Shown here in pieces: positions 29,935-39,286 of a stretch of DNA of 64,000 bases. Location of the stretch: assembly GCA_005502805.1 (NCBI GenBank), contig SCMY01000004.1, positions 1 through 64,000 of the forward strand, read 5' to 3'. Both the position numbers and the translations under genes were made by a program. This DNA comes from Rhizobiales bacterium 2SD. GTDB taxonomy: Bacteria; Pseudomonadota; Alphaproteobacteria; Rhizobiales; Beijerinckiaceae. Under the pieces are notes generated by a model, which saw only the letters and a list, made by a program, of their open reading frames with translations, was not told where the DNA came from and did no database searches. The stretch's first letter is position 1; every line of letters starts with the position of its first letter.

Positions 29935-30606
29935 TCACAATGGCTTGCCGCCTGCATCTTCCGCCACCTGTGAGATTGTCTGCCTGAACATCGCATCGCC
30001 CGCCGCGCCATCGACAATCTGAGGCAGCAGCGCCGTCCAGGCTGCGATCAGCTCGCGATAGTAGCTGGGCTCAGGCCGCAGTACGGTCTGGACGCCCATG
30101 CCACGCACCAGGCAGAGCGTCAGGTTGAGGATGACCTGAGCTTGCTGCGGCGGGCGCCTGGCTGGATCGCAGAACGCACTCCAGATGCCGTCCAGCGCCT
30201 GGTGGAAGCGTTTCACCACCGGGATCATGCGCTCACGCAATCCCGGGTCGTTGCGGGCCTCGGTGATCATCTCCAGCGACAGGTAGAAGAAGCGGCCGGA
30301 GAAGAGCTGCCAGAGAAACTCGACGAAGCCTCGGAGCGAACCTTGGCCGGCCTGGACCTCGTCGGCCACGGCCCTGATCTGGCGCGTGCCGTCCTCCAGC
30401 AGTTCCTCCATTGCCGCGAGGATCAGATCGGCCCGCATCGGAAAATGGTGCAGCAGCGCGCCGCGCGAGACATTGGCGCGCGTCGCGATGTCCTGCGTCG
30501 TGGCGGCATGGTAGCCGACCTCGAAAATCTCATCGAGCGCCGCCTGGATCAGGCGTTCGCGCGTCTCGACGCTGCGGATCTGCTGCCGGCGCTTCGCTTG
30601 CCGCAT
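29935..30606 (-). CDS. TetR family transcriptional regulator
   Basis: A 223-residue repressor-type protein. The N-terminal DNA-binding domain has RERLIQAALDEIFEVGYHAATTQDIATRANVSRGALLHHFPMRADLI. The C-terminal ligand domain is helical and resembles the BetI-like branch. The ATG at 30606 is chosen because the helix-turn-helix then lies at the usual distance; a longer frame to 30645 adds an unlikely tail. It is divergent from an isochorismatase-family hydrolase with 123 bp between the starts, so it probably controls that gene and itself (inference from layout). Confidence 0.88.
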   Translation of the reverse strand: MRQAKRRQQIRSVETRERLIQAALDEIFEVGYHAATTQDIATRANVSRGALLHHFPMRADLILAAMEELLEDGTRQIRAVADEVQAGQGSLRGFVEFLWQLFSGRFFYLSLEMITEARNDPGLRERMIPVVKRFHQALDGIWSAFCDPARRPPQQAQVILNLTLCLVRGMGVQTVLRPEPSYYRELIAAWTALLPQIVDGAAGDAMFRQTISQVAEDAGGKPL

Positions 30607-30729
30607 TGATGATGCCTTGCTCCAACTCAGCCACCGGCAATGCACGATGGGGTTATAAAAACAATCTTGCCTGCTTTTTTAGTGAAGCCATGATGACGGT
30701 CAACCGCATGATGAGCGTGGGAGGCAGCG
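30607..30729. promoter_or_regulatory. Divergent promoter region of the TetR / hydrolase pair
   Basis: The 123-bp gap holds an AT-rich patch (GGTTATAAAAACAATC, 30651-30666; CTTTTTTAG, 30674-30682) unlike its GC-rich surroundings. The octamer CATGATGA occurs twice, at 30689-30696 and 30707-30714, 18 bp apart. No strong palindrome for a TetR operator was found. Confidence 0.35.
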
Positions 30730-31365
30730 ATGAGCGACGACTACAAGAACCGCAGCTATGGCGAGATTCCGGTCGGTTTCGGCAAGAAGCCGGGCATCGT
30801 CGTGGTCGATTTCCAGAAGGGCTTCACCGAGGCGCAATATCCGCTCGGTGGAGCGCCGCTGGTGATGCGGGCGGTCGAGAATACGGCGAAGCTGCTCGAG
30901 GTCGCGCGCCGCTATGGCGTGCCCGTCGCGACCTGCAACACCGCCTATATGAACGAGCGGGAAATGCCCTATTGGAAGATCACCGCCGTGCGCGAGACCT
31001 TCCGGCACGATCATCCCAGCGCCGAGCTCGATCCGCGCATCTATGACGCCGACTACGACCTCAGGGTCTGCAAGAAAGGCCCGTCGATCTTCTTCGGCAC
31101 CGGCGTCAGCGACTATTTCACCAAGGAGCGCGTCGATACGGTGATCGTCACCGGCTGCAACACCAGCGGCTGCATCCGCGCGACCTCGATCGATTCCTTC
31201 AGCTATCGCTATCGTACGATCGTGCCGGAAGACTGCGTCGGCGATATCGAGGAGCAGCCGCACAAGGACAATCTGCGCGATCTCGGGCGCCGCTATGTCG
31301 ACGTCTCCGACCTGAAGGCGGTGCTGGCCCAACTCGAAGATTGGCACCGCCAGAACGCCGACTGA
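30730..31365 (+). CDS. Isochorismatase-family cysteine hydrolase (N-carbamoylsarcosine-amidase-like)
   Basis: A 211-residue hydrolase. The catalytic triad of the family can be placed: Asp27 in VVVDFQKGFTE, a Lys in VCKKGPSIFFGTG, and Cys148 in VTGCNTSGCIRATSIDSF. The pattern is closest to N-carbamoylsarcosine amidohydrolase and maleamate-type amidases, which cleave small amides; the substrate cannot be fixed from sequence. GGGAGG lies 8 bases before the ATG. No transporter or partner enzyme is adjacent, so the pathway is unclear. It is divergent from a TetR regulator. Confidence 0.88.
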   Translation: MSDDYKNRSYGEIPVGFGKKPGIVVVDFQKGFTEAQYPLGGAPLVMRAVENTAKLLEVARRYGVPVATCNTAYMNEREMPYWKITAVRETFRHDHPSAELDPRIYDADYDLRVCKKGPSIFFGTGVSDYFTKERVDTVIVTGCNTSGCIRATSIDSFSYRYRTIVPEDCVGDIEEQPHKDNLRDLGRRYVDVSDLKAVLAQLEDWHRQNAD

Positions 31366-31380
31366 GGCGCCCTACTCCGC

Positions 31381-32184
31381 CTAGCTCTCGACCGTCAGCT
31401 GCATGCCGTCGAACGCCGGTTCAATGTTGTCCGGCAAGCGCCTGGATAGGCTGGCATAATCGAGATCGACATGGAGGTTGGTCAGGATCGCGCGGCGCGG
31501 CTTCAGCTGCGCGATCGCCTCCAGCGACTGCTCCAGATTGAAGTGGCTGGGATGCGGCGATTCACGCAGGCAGTCGAGGATCAGCACGTCGAGCCCGCTC
31601 ATCGCCGCCATCGCTTCCCGCGGGATCGCGCTGACATCCGGTGCATAGCCGAGCGAGCCGAAGCGGAAGCCGAGCGCGTCATAGTTCGGGCCGTGCTCGA
31701 GCCGGAACGGCAGCGCCTCGATCGGTCCGCCGGCGCCGTCGATCGTCAGCGGCTCGCCAGCGGCCAGCGGCGCAAGATCGAGAATCGGCGGATACAGACT
31801 GCCGGGCGGCGTCTCGAACAGATAGCCGAAGCGCTGGCGCAGCGTCGCACCGGTCACGGCGTCGGCATGGACCGGGATGCGCTTGCGCATATGCAGGACG
31901 AGCGCGCGCAGATCGTCGATGCCATGGGTGTGGTCGGCATGGTCGTGGCTGAACAGCGTCGCGTCGAGCCGGTTGATCTCGGCCGACAGCAATTGCTCGC
32001 GCAGATCCGGCGTGGTGTCGATCAGCACGCTCGTCGTGCCGCTCGGACCGTTGCGCTCGACCAGGATCGAGCAGCGTCGCCGCCTGTTCTTCGGATTGGC
32101 GGGATCGCAGGCGCCCCAGCCGGAGCCCGGCCGCGGCACGCCGCCGGATGAGCCGCAGCCGAGAATGGTGACGGTCAGGCTCAT
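31381..32184 (-). CDS. MBL-fold metallohydrolase (PhnP-like)
   Basis: A 267-residue metallo-beta-lactamase-fold phosphodiesterase-type protein of the PhnP/COG1235 group. It has the N-terminal ILGCGSSGGVPRPG, the metal-binding FSHDHADHTHGIDDLR (H-x-H-x-D-H) and later ligands in FRLEHGPNYDALGFRFG, LILDCLRESPHPSHFN and AILTNLHVDLDY. There is no phn operon, so a role in phosphonate use is unlikely. It is the last gene of the metG-tatD run, 15 bp after tatD, as in many Rhizobiales. The true substrate is unknown, perhaps a cyclic nucleotide. Confidence 0.88.
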   Translation of the reverse strand: MSLTVTILGCGSSGGVPRPGSGWGACDPANPKNRRRRCSILVERNGPSGTTSVLIDTTPDLREQLLSAEINRLDATLFSHDHADHTHGIDDLRALVLHMRKRIPVHADAVTGATLRQRFGYLFETPPGSLYPPILDLAPLAAGEPLTIDGAGGPIEALPFRLEHGPNYDALGFRFGSLGYAPDVSAIPREAMAAMSGLDVLILDCLRESPHPSHFNLEQSLEAIAQLKPRRAILTNLHVDLDYASLSRRLPDNIEPAFDGMQLTVES

Positions 32185-32199
32185 GTGGCGCGGCTTGCC

Positions 32200-33000
32200 T
32201 CAGGCCACCTGCGCCACGGGCGCGGCGTGGTCCATCTTCCAGTAGCAGCGCCGAGCGTTGTCCGTGGTGATCCGGGCGATCTCGTCGAAGGACACACCCT
32301 TGACCTCGGCCAGAACCTTCGCGGTTTCAACGACATAGGAGGGTTCGTTGCGCTTGCCGCGATACGGCGTCGGGGCGAGGTAGGGCGCGTCGGTCTCGAC
32401 CAGCAGCCGCTCCAGCGGGATGTCGCGGGCGATGTCGCGCAGCGCCTGCGAGGTTTTGAAGGTCAGGATGCCGGAAAAGGAGACGTAGAGGCCGAGCTCG
32501 ACGCCGGTGCAGGCCAGCATCTCGCCGGCGGTGAAACAGTGCAGGATGGCGGGGAAGGCGCCTTTGCCCATCTCCTCGCGCAGGATCGCCGCCATGTCCT
32601 CGTCGGCCTCGCGCGAATGGATCACCAGCGGCAGCTGGGTCTCGCGGGCCGCGGCGATATGGGTACGCAGGCCCTGTTCCTGCGCTTCGCGTGGGCTCAT
32701 GTCATAGTGATAGTCGAGCCCGGCCTCGCCGATAGCGACGCAGCGCGGATGACGCGACAATTCGACGATTTGCTCGGCGGTGACGTCGAGCTCCTCATGG
32801 GCGCCGTGTGGATGCGTGCCGACCGTGCACCAGACCGAAGGAAAGCGCTCGGCCAGCGCCGCATAGGTCGCAAAGCGGCCGACTCGGGTCGAGATCGTCA
32901 CCATCCGGCCGACGCCGGCCGCTTCGGCGCGGCCGACATAAGCTCCGATATCCTCAGCGAAATCCGGGAAATCGAGATGGCAATGCGTATCGATCAGCAT
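32200..33000 (-). CDS. tatD: TatD family metal-dependent DNase
   Basis: A 266-residue TIM-barrel hydrolase. Metal ligands are in [14 protein letters not shown] (H6, H8), CVAIGEAGLDYHYD, PLVIHSREADEDM, ILHCFTAGE and RLLVETDAPYLAP. Family members act as 3'-5' exonucleases or deoxyribonucleases, and some may act on tRNA or D-aminoacyl-tRNA. The ATG at 33000 shares one base with the metG stop (TGATG), so translation is coupled. Longer upstream frames are shadows of metG. Confidence 0.94.
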   Translation of the reverse strand: MLIDTHCHLDFPDFAEDIGAYVGRAEAAGVGRMVTISTRVGRFATYAALAERFPSVWCTVGTHPHGAHEELDVTAEQIVELSRHPRCVAIGEAGLDYHYDMSPREAQEQGLRTHIAAARETQLPLVIHSREADEDMAAILREEMGKGAFPAILHCFTAGEMLACTGVELGLYVSFSGILTFKTSQALRDIARDIPLERLLVETDAPYLAPTPYRGKRNEPSYVVETAKVLAEVKGVSFDEIARITTDNARRCYWKMDHAAPVAQVA

Positions 33001-34559
33001 CAGGCGGCCTGCCCGTCTTCCGGCTCGACATAGCGCGGGAAGACTGCGCTCGGCGCCGGCAGCGCCGTGCCCGAGCTCAGCCGGCCGGCCTCGCCAAGCG
33101 AAGCAAACGTCCGCGCCTCGACGGGAACCGCGAGCAGATCGAGCAGCCTGGCCATGGCCTGCGGCATCACCGGCTGGGTCAGGATCGCGACCTGGCGGAT
33201 CGTCTCGATCGTGACGTAGAGCACGGTGTCGCGCCGGGCCGGGTCGCTCTTGGAGAGCTTCCACGGCTCGTTATTGGCGAAATAGCGGTTGGCCTCGGCG
33301 ACCACGGCCCAGATATCAGCCAGCACGACATGCAGGGCGAAGTCCTGCATGGCGGCGCGCGTCTTCGCCAGCAGCCCGTCGGCCTGCGCCAGCATGGCGC
33401 GATCGCCTTCCGTTAGCGTGCCGGCCGGCGGCACCCTGCCCTCGCAGTTCTTGGCGATCATCGACAGCGAGCGCTGAGCCAGATTGCCGAGATCATTGGC
33501 GAGGTCGGCATTGATGCGCCCGACGATCGCCTCGTGGCTGTAATTGCCATCCTGGCCGAAGGAGACCTCGCGCAGGAAGAAATAGCGCAGCTGGTCGACG
33601 CCATAGATGTCGGCGAGTGCGAACGGGTCGACGACGTTGCCGACCGATTTCGACATCTTGGCGCCCTTGTTCAGCAGGAAGCCATGGCCGAAGACGCGCT
33701 TCGGCAGCGGCAGCCCTGCCGACATCAGGAAGGCCGGCCAGTAGACCGTGTGGAAGCGCACGATGTCCTTGCCGATGATGTGGACATCGGCCGGCCAGTA
33801 GTGCCAGCGCGGATCGCTCTCGTCCGGGAAGCCGCAGCCGGTGACGTAATTGTTGAGCGCGTCGACCCAGACATACATCACATGCTTCGGATCGCCCGGA
33901 ACCGGCAGCCCCCAGTCGAAGGTGGTGCGGCTGATCGAGAGATCCTCGAGCCCGCCCTTCACGAAACTGACGACCTCGTTCTTCCGCGTCTCGGGCGAGA
34001 CGAAGTCCGGCACGTCGCGATAGAGCGCGAGCAGCTTGTCCTGGTAGGACTTCAGTCGGAAGAAATAGCTTTCCTCCTCGACCCATTCGACCGGCGTGCC
34101 CTGCCCGCCCAGGCGCGTGCCGTCGGGCTGGAGAGTGGTCTCTTCCTCGCCATAGAAAGCCTCGTCCCGGACCGAGTACCAGCCGGAATATTTGGCGAGG
34201 TAGATGTCGCCATTGGCCTCCATCCGGCGCCAGAGCTCCTGCGTCGAGGGCAGGTGGTCGGCATCGGTCGTGCGGATGAAGCGGTCGAACGAGCAGCCGA
34301 GCCGCTGCTCCATCTCCTGGAAGCGCGTGGCGATGCCGTCGACGAAATCCTTTGGCGAGAGCCCGTTCTGCGCGGCTGTGCGCTGCACCTTCTGGCCGTG
34401 CTCGTCAGTGCCGGTCATGGCGAAGACGTCATAGCCGTCGAGGCGCTTGAAACGGGCGATCGCGTCCGCCGACACCATCTCATAGGCGTGGCCGATATGC
34501 GGCGGGCCGTTGGTGTAGTGGATCGCAGTCGTCAGATAGAACTTCGGGGCCGAGGCCAT
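33000..34559 (-). CDS. metG: Methionyl-tRNA synthetase
   Basis: A 519-residue class I aminoacyl-tRNA synthetase that charges tRNA-Met. The HIGH signature is HIGH at residues 21-24 ([16 protein letters not shown]), and the KMSKS loop is [15 protein letters not shown]. The connective peptide region ([18 protein letters not shown]) lacks the four zinc-binding cysteines of the E. coli type, and there is no C-terminal tRNA-binding domain. This is the short form typical of alphaproteobacteria. holB lies 27 bp upstream. Confidence 0.96.
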   Translation of the reverse strand: MASAPKFYLTTAIHYTNGPPHIGHAYEMVSADAIARFKRLDGYDVFAMTGTDEHGQKVQRTAAQNGLSPKDFVDGIATRFQEMEQRLGCSFDRFIRTTDADHLPSTQELWRRMEANGDIYLAKYSGWYSVRDEAFYGEEETTLQPDGTRLGGQGTPVEWVEEESYFFRLKSYQDKLLALYRDVPDFVSPETRKNEVVSFVKGGLEDLSISRTTFDWGLPVPGDPKHVMYVWVDALNNYVTGCGFPDESDPRWHYWPADVHIIGKDIVRFHTVYWPAFLMSAGLPLPKRVFGHGFLLNKGAKMSKSVGNVVDPFALADIYGVDQLRYFFLREVSFGQDGNYSHEAIVGRINADLANDLGNLAQRSLSMIAKNCEGRVPPAGTLTEGDRAMLAQADGLLAKTRAAMQDFALHVVLADIWAVVAEANRYFANNEPWKLSKSDPARRDTVLYVTIETIRQVAILTQPVMPQAMARLLDLLAVPVEARTFASLGEAGRLSSGTALPAPSAVFPRYVEPEDGQAA

Positions 34560-34586
34560 GGTCTGTCCGGTCGTCTTAAACGGGTT

Positions 34587-35657
34587 TCAGGCCGCGCGCG
34601 AACGGGAAACCGCCTCCGACAGATCGTGAAACAGCGACATGACGAGGGGGCGGCGATCGAGATTATAGGTTTCGACCTCGTTCGCGGCGCGTGCAAGTCT
34701 CTCCCACACCTCCGCGAGGGGCGCAAGACGGGCAGGGCCTGCGGCGGCATGCGCATGCAGATGAGCGCCGAGCCAGCCCTGCACGGTCTCGATCATGACG
34801 CGGAAATCGGCCTCGCCTGCCCTGCCAGCGACATCCTCCCCGAGCGCCAGAAGCGCGGTCAGGTCGACGGAGGGCAGCGCATCGAGCCGCGCCCGCACCG
34901 CCTCGACCAGCGCCAGCGTCTCAGGATCGACATAGGTCAGCGCCCGCCTGACCGAGCCCTCGGACAAGGCTGCGGCACGCCCGAGCGCTGAGGCGTCATA
35001 GGGCAGGCGCATGCGCTCCAGCGCGATCGCGCCGGCCTGCGCGACATCGCCCTCGCCGAGCGGCTCGAAGGACAGCAGCCGGCAGCGCGAGCGGATCGTC
35101 GGCAGTACGCGGCCGGGTGCGTGCGCGACGATCAGGAAGAGGCAGCGCGGCGGCGGCTCCTCGAGCAGCTTCAGCAGGGCATTGGCGCCCGGTCGATCGA
35201 GGTCCTCGGCGGAATCGACGATGGCGACGCGCCAGCCACCCTCGCCCGCGCTGGAGCCAAAGCGGTCGATGATCCGGCGGACGAGATCGACCGGAATGTT
35301 GCTGGTGAAGCTCTTGCCGTCCGGCTTGGCGATGCGGCGCAGGAGATGCAGGTCCGGATGCGATTGCGCCGCGATCTTGCGGGTGGCGCCATCCGTTTCC
35401 GGCATGGCGAGGTCGCGGGCAGCTTCGGCGCGGCGCAGCGGATCGCCATCGGCGAGCATGAAGCGGGCGGCGCGATAGGCGAAGCTCGCCTTGCCGACAC
35501 CTTCCGGCCCGCCAAGCAGCCAGGCATGGTGCATGCGGCCGGAGCGCAGCGCCGTCAGGAGGGCCTCTTCCTGGCGCTGATGGCCGATGAGCGCCAGCGT
35601 CTCGCGCGGATGCGGGGCGTTCGGCAGGCGGTCGGGTTCGTTGCTCGATTCGATCAT
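34587..35657 (-). CDS. holB: DNA polymerase III delta-prime subunit
   Basis: A 356-residue clamp-loader subunit. It has an ATPase-like fold with AWLLGGPEGVGKASFAYRAARF (P-loop-like), VAIVDSAEDLDRPGANALLKLLEEPPPRCLFLIVAH and the SRC motif TIRSRCRLLSF typical of clamp loaders. The C-terminal collar domain follows. Its ATG overlaps the tmk stop by 4 bp (ATGA), an arrangement conserved as tmk-holB. Confidence 0.95.
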   Translation of the reverse strand: MIESSNEPDRLPNAPHPRETLALIGHQRQEEALLTALRSGRMHHAWLLGGPEGVGKASFAYRAARFMLADGDPLRRAEAARDLAMPETDGATRKIAAQSHPDLHLLRRIAKPDGKSFTSNIPVDLVRRIIDRFGSSAGEGGWRVAIVDSAEDLDRPGANALLKLLEEPPPRCLFLIVAHAPGRVLPTIRSRCRLLSFEPLGEGDVAQAGAIALERMRLPYDASALGRAAALSEGSVRRALTYVDPETLALVEAVRARLDALPSVDLTALLALGEDVAGRAGEADFRVMIETVQGWLGAHLHAHAAAGPARLAPLAEVWERLARAANEVETYNLDRRPLVMSLFHDLSEAVSRSRAA

Positions 35658-36331
35658 GCCGGCGCAATCTGCGGCAAGGGCAGCCGACTGGAAAGCGCCT
35701 CCCAGGCCGTTTCCGCAAGCGTCTCCGGCGGGAGGCTGGCGTCGAGCACGACGCAGCGCTCGGGCTCGGCAGCGGCAATGTCGAGAAAGCCTTGGCGCAG
35801 GCGGCGGTGGAAGCTGATCGTTTCGCTTTCGAAACGGTCCGTCGCCTCCCCCGGCCGGCGACGACGCGCAGCGCGGGCGAGGCCGGTCTCGGGCGCGAGA
35901 TCGAGGATGAAAGTCAGCTCCGGCATCAGCCCGGCGATGGCGACGGCTTCGAGGGCCGCGAGCTTGTTCGCAGCGATCTCGCCAAGCGTGCCCTGATAGA
36001 CGCGGGTCGAATCGATGAAGCGGTCGCAGATCACCCAGGCGCCTCGCTTGAGCGCCGGCCTGATCCGGCTATCGACATGGTCGATGCGGGCGGCCTGGAA
36101 CATCAGCGCCTCGGCGAAGGCGCCATAGGGCTTGATCCTGCCGGCGAGCAAGGCCTCGCGGATGCGCTCGGCCTTGGGCGAGCCACCCGGCTCGCGCGTC
36201 AGCTCGACAACGAGGCCATGCGCCTCCAGCCGGGCTGCAAGCGCCTTGGCGAGGGTCGACTTGCCGGCGCCCTCCCCGCCTTCGAGCGTGATGAAATGCC
36301 CTGCCGCGGGCCGCGCCTTCGTTTTGGCCAC
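35654..36331 (-). CDS. tmk: Thymidylate kinase
   Basis: A 225-residue kinase that converts dTMP to dTDP. It has the P-loop FITLEGGEGAGKSTLAKAL, the DR-type motif ELTREPGGSP, WVICDRFIDSTRVYQGT and the lid region ARRRRPGEATDRFE. Length is normal. The gene starts 2 bp after the carboxypeptidase gene upstream and overlaps holB downstream, so the three are probably one transcript. Confidence 0.96.
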   Translation of the reverse strand: MAKTKARPAAGHFITLEGGEGAGKSTLAKALAARLEAHGLVVELTREPGGSPKAERIREALLAGRIKPYGAFAEALMFQAARIDHVDSRIRPALKRGAWVICDRFIDSTRVYQGTLGEIAANKLAALEAVAIAGLMPELTFILDLAPETGLARAARRRRPGEATDRFESETISFHRRLRQGFLDIAAAEPERCVVLDASLPPETLAETAWEALSSRLPLPQIAPA

Positions 36332-36333
36332 GC

Positions 36334-37521
36334 TCAGCTCCGCTTGAAGGCCTTGCGGACCCAGCCGGTCGCGGCCTCCATCAACGCGTCGAGCGCACGC
36401 TGCTGCAGGCTGCCGACCGCGACGCTCTCCGCCGCATAGAGCGGGATATCGAGCGTCTTGACCTCGCCGCGTGTCACCAGCAGGCGGCCGACCTCGACTC
36501 CCTCCGCCACCGGCGCCTGCAGCGGGCCGCGATAGACGATCCGGGCGGCGAGCCGCTCATTGCTGCCGCGCGGCACCAGCAGGTTGACTGGCCCTTTCGC
36601 CCGCAAGGCGATGCGGCCCTTCTCGCCGCCGAAGACGCTGGCCTCGCCGACGCTCTCGCCCTCGGCGAAGATCTGCCGCTGCTCGAAGGAGCGGAAGCCC
36701 CATTCGAGCAGCTTGCGGGCCTCGCCGGCGCGATCGCGGGCGTTCTTCAGCCCGTTGACCACGACGATCAGCCGCTGGCCCTTCTGCACGGCCGAGCCGA
36801 CGAGACCGTAACCGGTGTCGTCGATGTTACCGGTCTTGAGGCCGTCGGCGCCGATGTCCATGGCGAGGAGCGGGTTGCGGTTGCTCTGCTTGATCTTGTT
36901 CCAGGTGAAGTCGCGCTGGCCGAAGATCTTGTAGAGCTCCGGATAGGTCTTGATGATGTGATCGGCCAGAAAGGCGAGCTCGCGCGCCGTCACCTTCTGC
37001 TGCGGGTCGGCCATGCCGGTCGCGTTGCGGAACTGCGACTTGGTCAGGCCGAGCGCATGGACGCGTTCGGTCATGATCCTGGCAAAGCTCGCCTCGTCGC
37101 CCGCCACGGCTTCGGCCAGCGCGATCGCCGCATCGTTGCCGGACTGCACGATCAGCCCTTGCAGGATGTCTCCGAGCTTCACCCGGCTGTGGACGATCGC
37201 GAACATGGTCGAGCCGCCTGAGACGCCGCCGCCCTTGCGCCAGGCATTCTCCGAGATCGAGATCTCGGTTTCCAGGGTCATCTTGCTGGCGGCGATTTCC
37301 TGGAAGGCGACGAGCGCGGTCGCGAGCTTGGCGAGGCTCGCCGGCACCATCAGGTCGTCGGCCGCCTTCTCGTAGAGCACGGCGCCGCTGCCGGAATCGA
37401 CGAGGATCGCGTAGGGCGCGGCCGACTGGAAGGCTTGCGCGCGGACAATGCCCGGCACGAGCAGCATTGTGAGCAGGATGAGAAACCCGCTCCAAACCGG
37501 CGGAGCGTAGGCACGCACCAT
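36334..37521 (-). CDS. D-alanyl-D-alanine carboxypeptidase (PBP5/6-like)
   Basis: A 395-residue serine peptidase that trims the terminal D-Ala of peptidoglycan stem peptides. A signal peptide (GFLILLTMLLVPGIVRAQA) precedes the catalytic domain. The three penicillin-binding motifs are S62-x-x-K65 (PASLAK), SGN in VQSGNDAAIALAEA, and KTG in LKTGNIDDTGYGLV. A C-terminal PBP5-type beta domain (RGEVKTLDIPLYAAESVA) and a last amphipathic helix for membrane binding are present. The ATG at 37521 is chosen for a good signal peptide; an ATG at 37542 is an alternative. It matches DacA/DacC in position before tmk. Confidence 0.93.
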   Translation of the reverse strand: MVRAYAPPVWSGFLILLTMLLVPGIVRAQAFQSAAPYAILVDSGSGAVLYEKAADDLMVPASLAKLATALVAFQEIAASKMTLETEISISENAWRKGGGVSGGSTMFAIVHSRVKLGDILQGLIVQSGNDAAIALAEAVAGDEASFARIMTERVHALGLTKSQFRNATGMADPQQKVTARELAFLADHIIKTYPELYKIFGQRDFTWNKIKQSNRNPLLAMDIGADGLKTGNIDDTGYGLVGSAVQKGQRLIVVVNGLKNARDRAGEARKLLEWGFRSFEQRQIFAEGESVGEASVFGGEKGRIALRAKGPVNLLVPRGSNERLAARIVYRGPLQAPVAEGVEVGRLLVTRGEVKTLDIPLYAAESVAVGSLQQRALDALMEAATGWVRKAFKRS

Positions 37522-37590
37522 CCCTGACCGACCTTGCGTCATATCGAGATCAGATGATGCGCATGTCCGGGCGGTCAAGCCCGGAGACGA

Positions 37591-38700
37591 TCAATTCCGG
37601 GCCAGCGGCTGCAGCGTCTGCGTCTTCATGCTGCTGAAGCTGGCGCGCGACACCGGCAGCGGCGCGTTGACCGCGGCCGGACGCAGCACCGGGACCGGCT
37701 TGCCGGCATTGGCGATGGTGTCGAGATCGAACGGGCGTGACGGCGGCAGGCGAACGCCATGGACCGGCACACCAGCGGCCGGGGCCGATGCGACGCTGGC
37801 GACGATCGGGCTCTGGATCGCGATCGTGCGCGGCTGCTCGGGAGCATAGGCCTGGACGACGGGCTGAGGCTGGACAGGCGCCGGAGCCGGCTCGGTGCGA
37901 ACAGGAGCCGGCCGGGCGGCCTCGTCGTCAAGATCCGGACCGGCGGAGCGGCCGAGATCGACCTGGGATGCGGCACTCGCAATCATCGTCCGGCTGCTCT
38001 GGCCTGGGATCGAAGCGGGTGAACCGTCCGTCCGCAGCGAGGCGAGCAGCATCTGGTCGTCCGAGCCGGCGAGCGAGGCCTGGCCGAGATATTCGATCTT
38101 GACGCGGGCTGTGCCGAGATGGCGGAAGGCGAGCGCATCGGCCGTCTTCTGCGAGACGTCCATGACCCGGCCGCCATGGAACGGGCCGCGATCGTTGACG
38201 CGCACGATGATCGAGCGGCTGTTGGTGACGTTGGTGACGCGAGCATAGGCCGGTAGCGGCATGGTCGGATGGGCGGCGCTGATGCTCATGCGATCATAGA
38301 CTTCGCCATTGGCGGTCCGGCGACCATGGAAGGCCTCCCCGTACCAGGAGGCCGTGCCGACGGCAGTATAGCCCACCGGCTTCTCGTAAGGCGTATAGCG
38401 CTTGCCAGCGACAGTGTAGCTGCGGCCGATCAGCTCGCGGCCGCCGCCCTTGGGCACCGGCTGCCCCTCCTCGACGACGCGCGCGCTGGCGGGGCCGTAT
38501 TTCGAGGACGGGAAAGCGCCGATCTCTTTTGACTTGCCGCGGCGGGCGACCTGGTTGTTGGCGCAGTTCGCCAGGAACAAGCCGGCCAGCACGACGCAGC
38601 CGAGGCGAGTTGCGGTGGAAAGCGAGGAAGAAGCGCGAGGGGCGTCGCCGGAATCGGCCGGAGAAGCAATCACCGCCGGTGCGCTCGTGCCTCGCATCAT
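37591..38700 (-). CDS. rlpA: RlpA-like septal-ring lytic transglycosylase, lipoprotein
   Basis: A 369-residue protein. The signal CVVLAGLFLANC ends in a lipobox, so Cys46 is the likely lipidation site. The double-psi beta-barrel domain is GTASWYGEAFHGRRTANGEVYDRM with catalytic-site Asp and His, then NSRSIIVRVNDRGPFHGGRVMDVSQKTADALAF. RlpA cleaves denuded glycan strands at division sites. The C-terminal 150 residues are rich in Pro, Ala and Val, and no SPOR domain is visible, unlike E. coli RlpA. The ATG at 38700 has a GGGA upstream; more upstream starts would give a poor signal peptide. It is the first gene of the dac-tmk-holB run. Confidence 0.87.
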   Translation of the reverse strand: MMRGTSAPAVIASPADSGDAPRASSSLSTATRLGCVVLAGLFLANCANNQVARRGKSKEIGAFPSSKYGPASARVVEEGQPVPKGGGRELIGRSYTVAGKRYTPYEKPVGYTAVGTASWYGEAFHGRRTANGEVYDRMSISAAHPTMPLPAYARVTNVTNSRSIIVRVNDRGPFHGGRVMDVSQKTADALAFRHLGTARVKIEYLGQASLAGSDDQMLLASLRTDGSPASIPGQSSRTMIASAASQVDLGRSAGPDLDDEAARPAPVRTEPAPAPVQPQPVVQAYAPEQPRTIAIQSPIVASVASAPAAGVPVHGVRLPPSRPFDLDTIANAGKPVPVLRPAAVNAPLPVSRASFSSMKTQTLQPLARN

Positions 38701-39098
38701 GCCGCATTCCCGTTCGTCGCGCCGAAAACGCTGCGCCGCCCAAGCCACCATCGTGGCAAGGTCGCAGTCTTCGACCAATTTCATTAAGGGATCGTTAAGC
38801 GATGGAAGCGCGTACGCACCGCCGTCAACGGAAGCCCAGCCCGGCCTTTGGGCGGGCACAAAGGTGTCGAAAATGCGGCAACTGTCAATCCGTCACCCTT
38901 TCAGCGCCATTTTTCAGGGGAGCGTGACAGGCGTGCAACGCCCTGCCCTGCGCCGAGGCAAGGCGGAGCCGTTCATCAATGATTTTCAGGCAAGCCATTG
39001 GAAACATAGGAAGATCTTTCACAGCCTCGGCGAGGAGCACCTTGCACGGTGGCGCGCCGCTTGCAAAAATCCGTGGGGGGCGGCAATGACGGAGCGCT
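38701..39098. other. Intergenic region between rlpA and tRNA-Ser
   Basis: About 398 bp, presumably holding the promoter of the rlpA operon (minus strand) and that of the tRNA (plus strand). No convincing gene, strong hairpin or repeat was found. Confidence 0.5.
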
Positions 39099-39188
39099 GG
39101 AAGGGTGGCCGAGTGGTTTAAGGCAGCGGTCTTGAAAACCGCCGTGGGTGCAAGCCCACCGTGGGTTCGAATCCCACCCCTTCCGCCA
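39099..39188 (+). tRNA. tRNA-Ser (anticodon UGA)
   Basis: The 90-base class II cloverleaf has acceptor stem GGAAGGG/CCCTTCC, anticodon stem GCGGT/ACCGC with loop CTTGAAA (anticodon TGA), a long variable arm (GTGGGTGCAAGCCCAC) and T-arm GTGGGTTCGAATCCCAC. CCA is encoded. Confidence 0.96.
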
Positions 39189-39286
39189 GAGCTTCCGATC
39201 GATTGCGCACGCTGGCGGTCGATCGTCTCGGCTCAGGCAGATGGATCAATGAGCCTGCCCAAGCTGGCTCGAGCGACGAGGGACGG

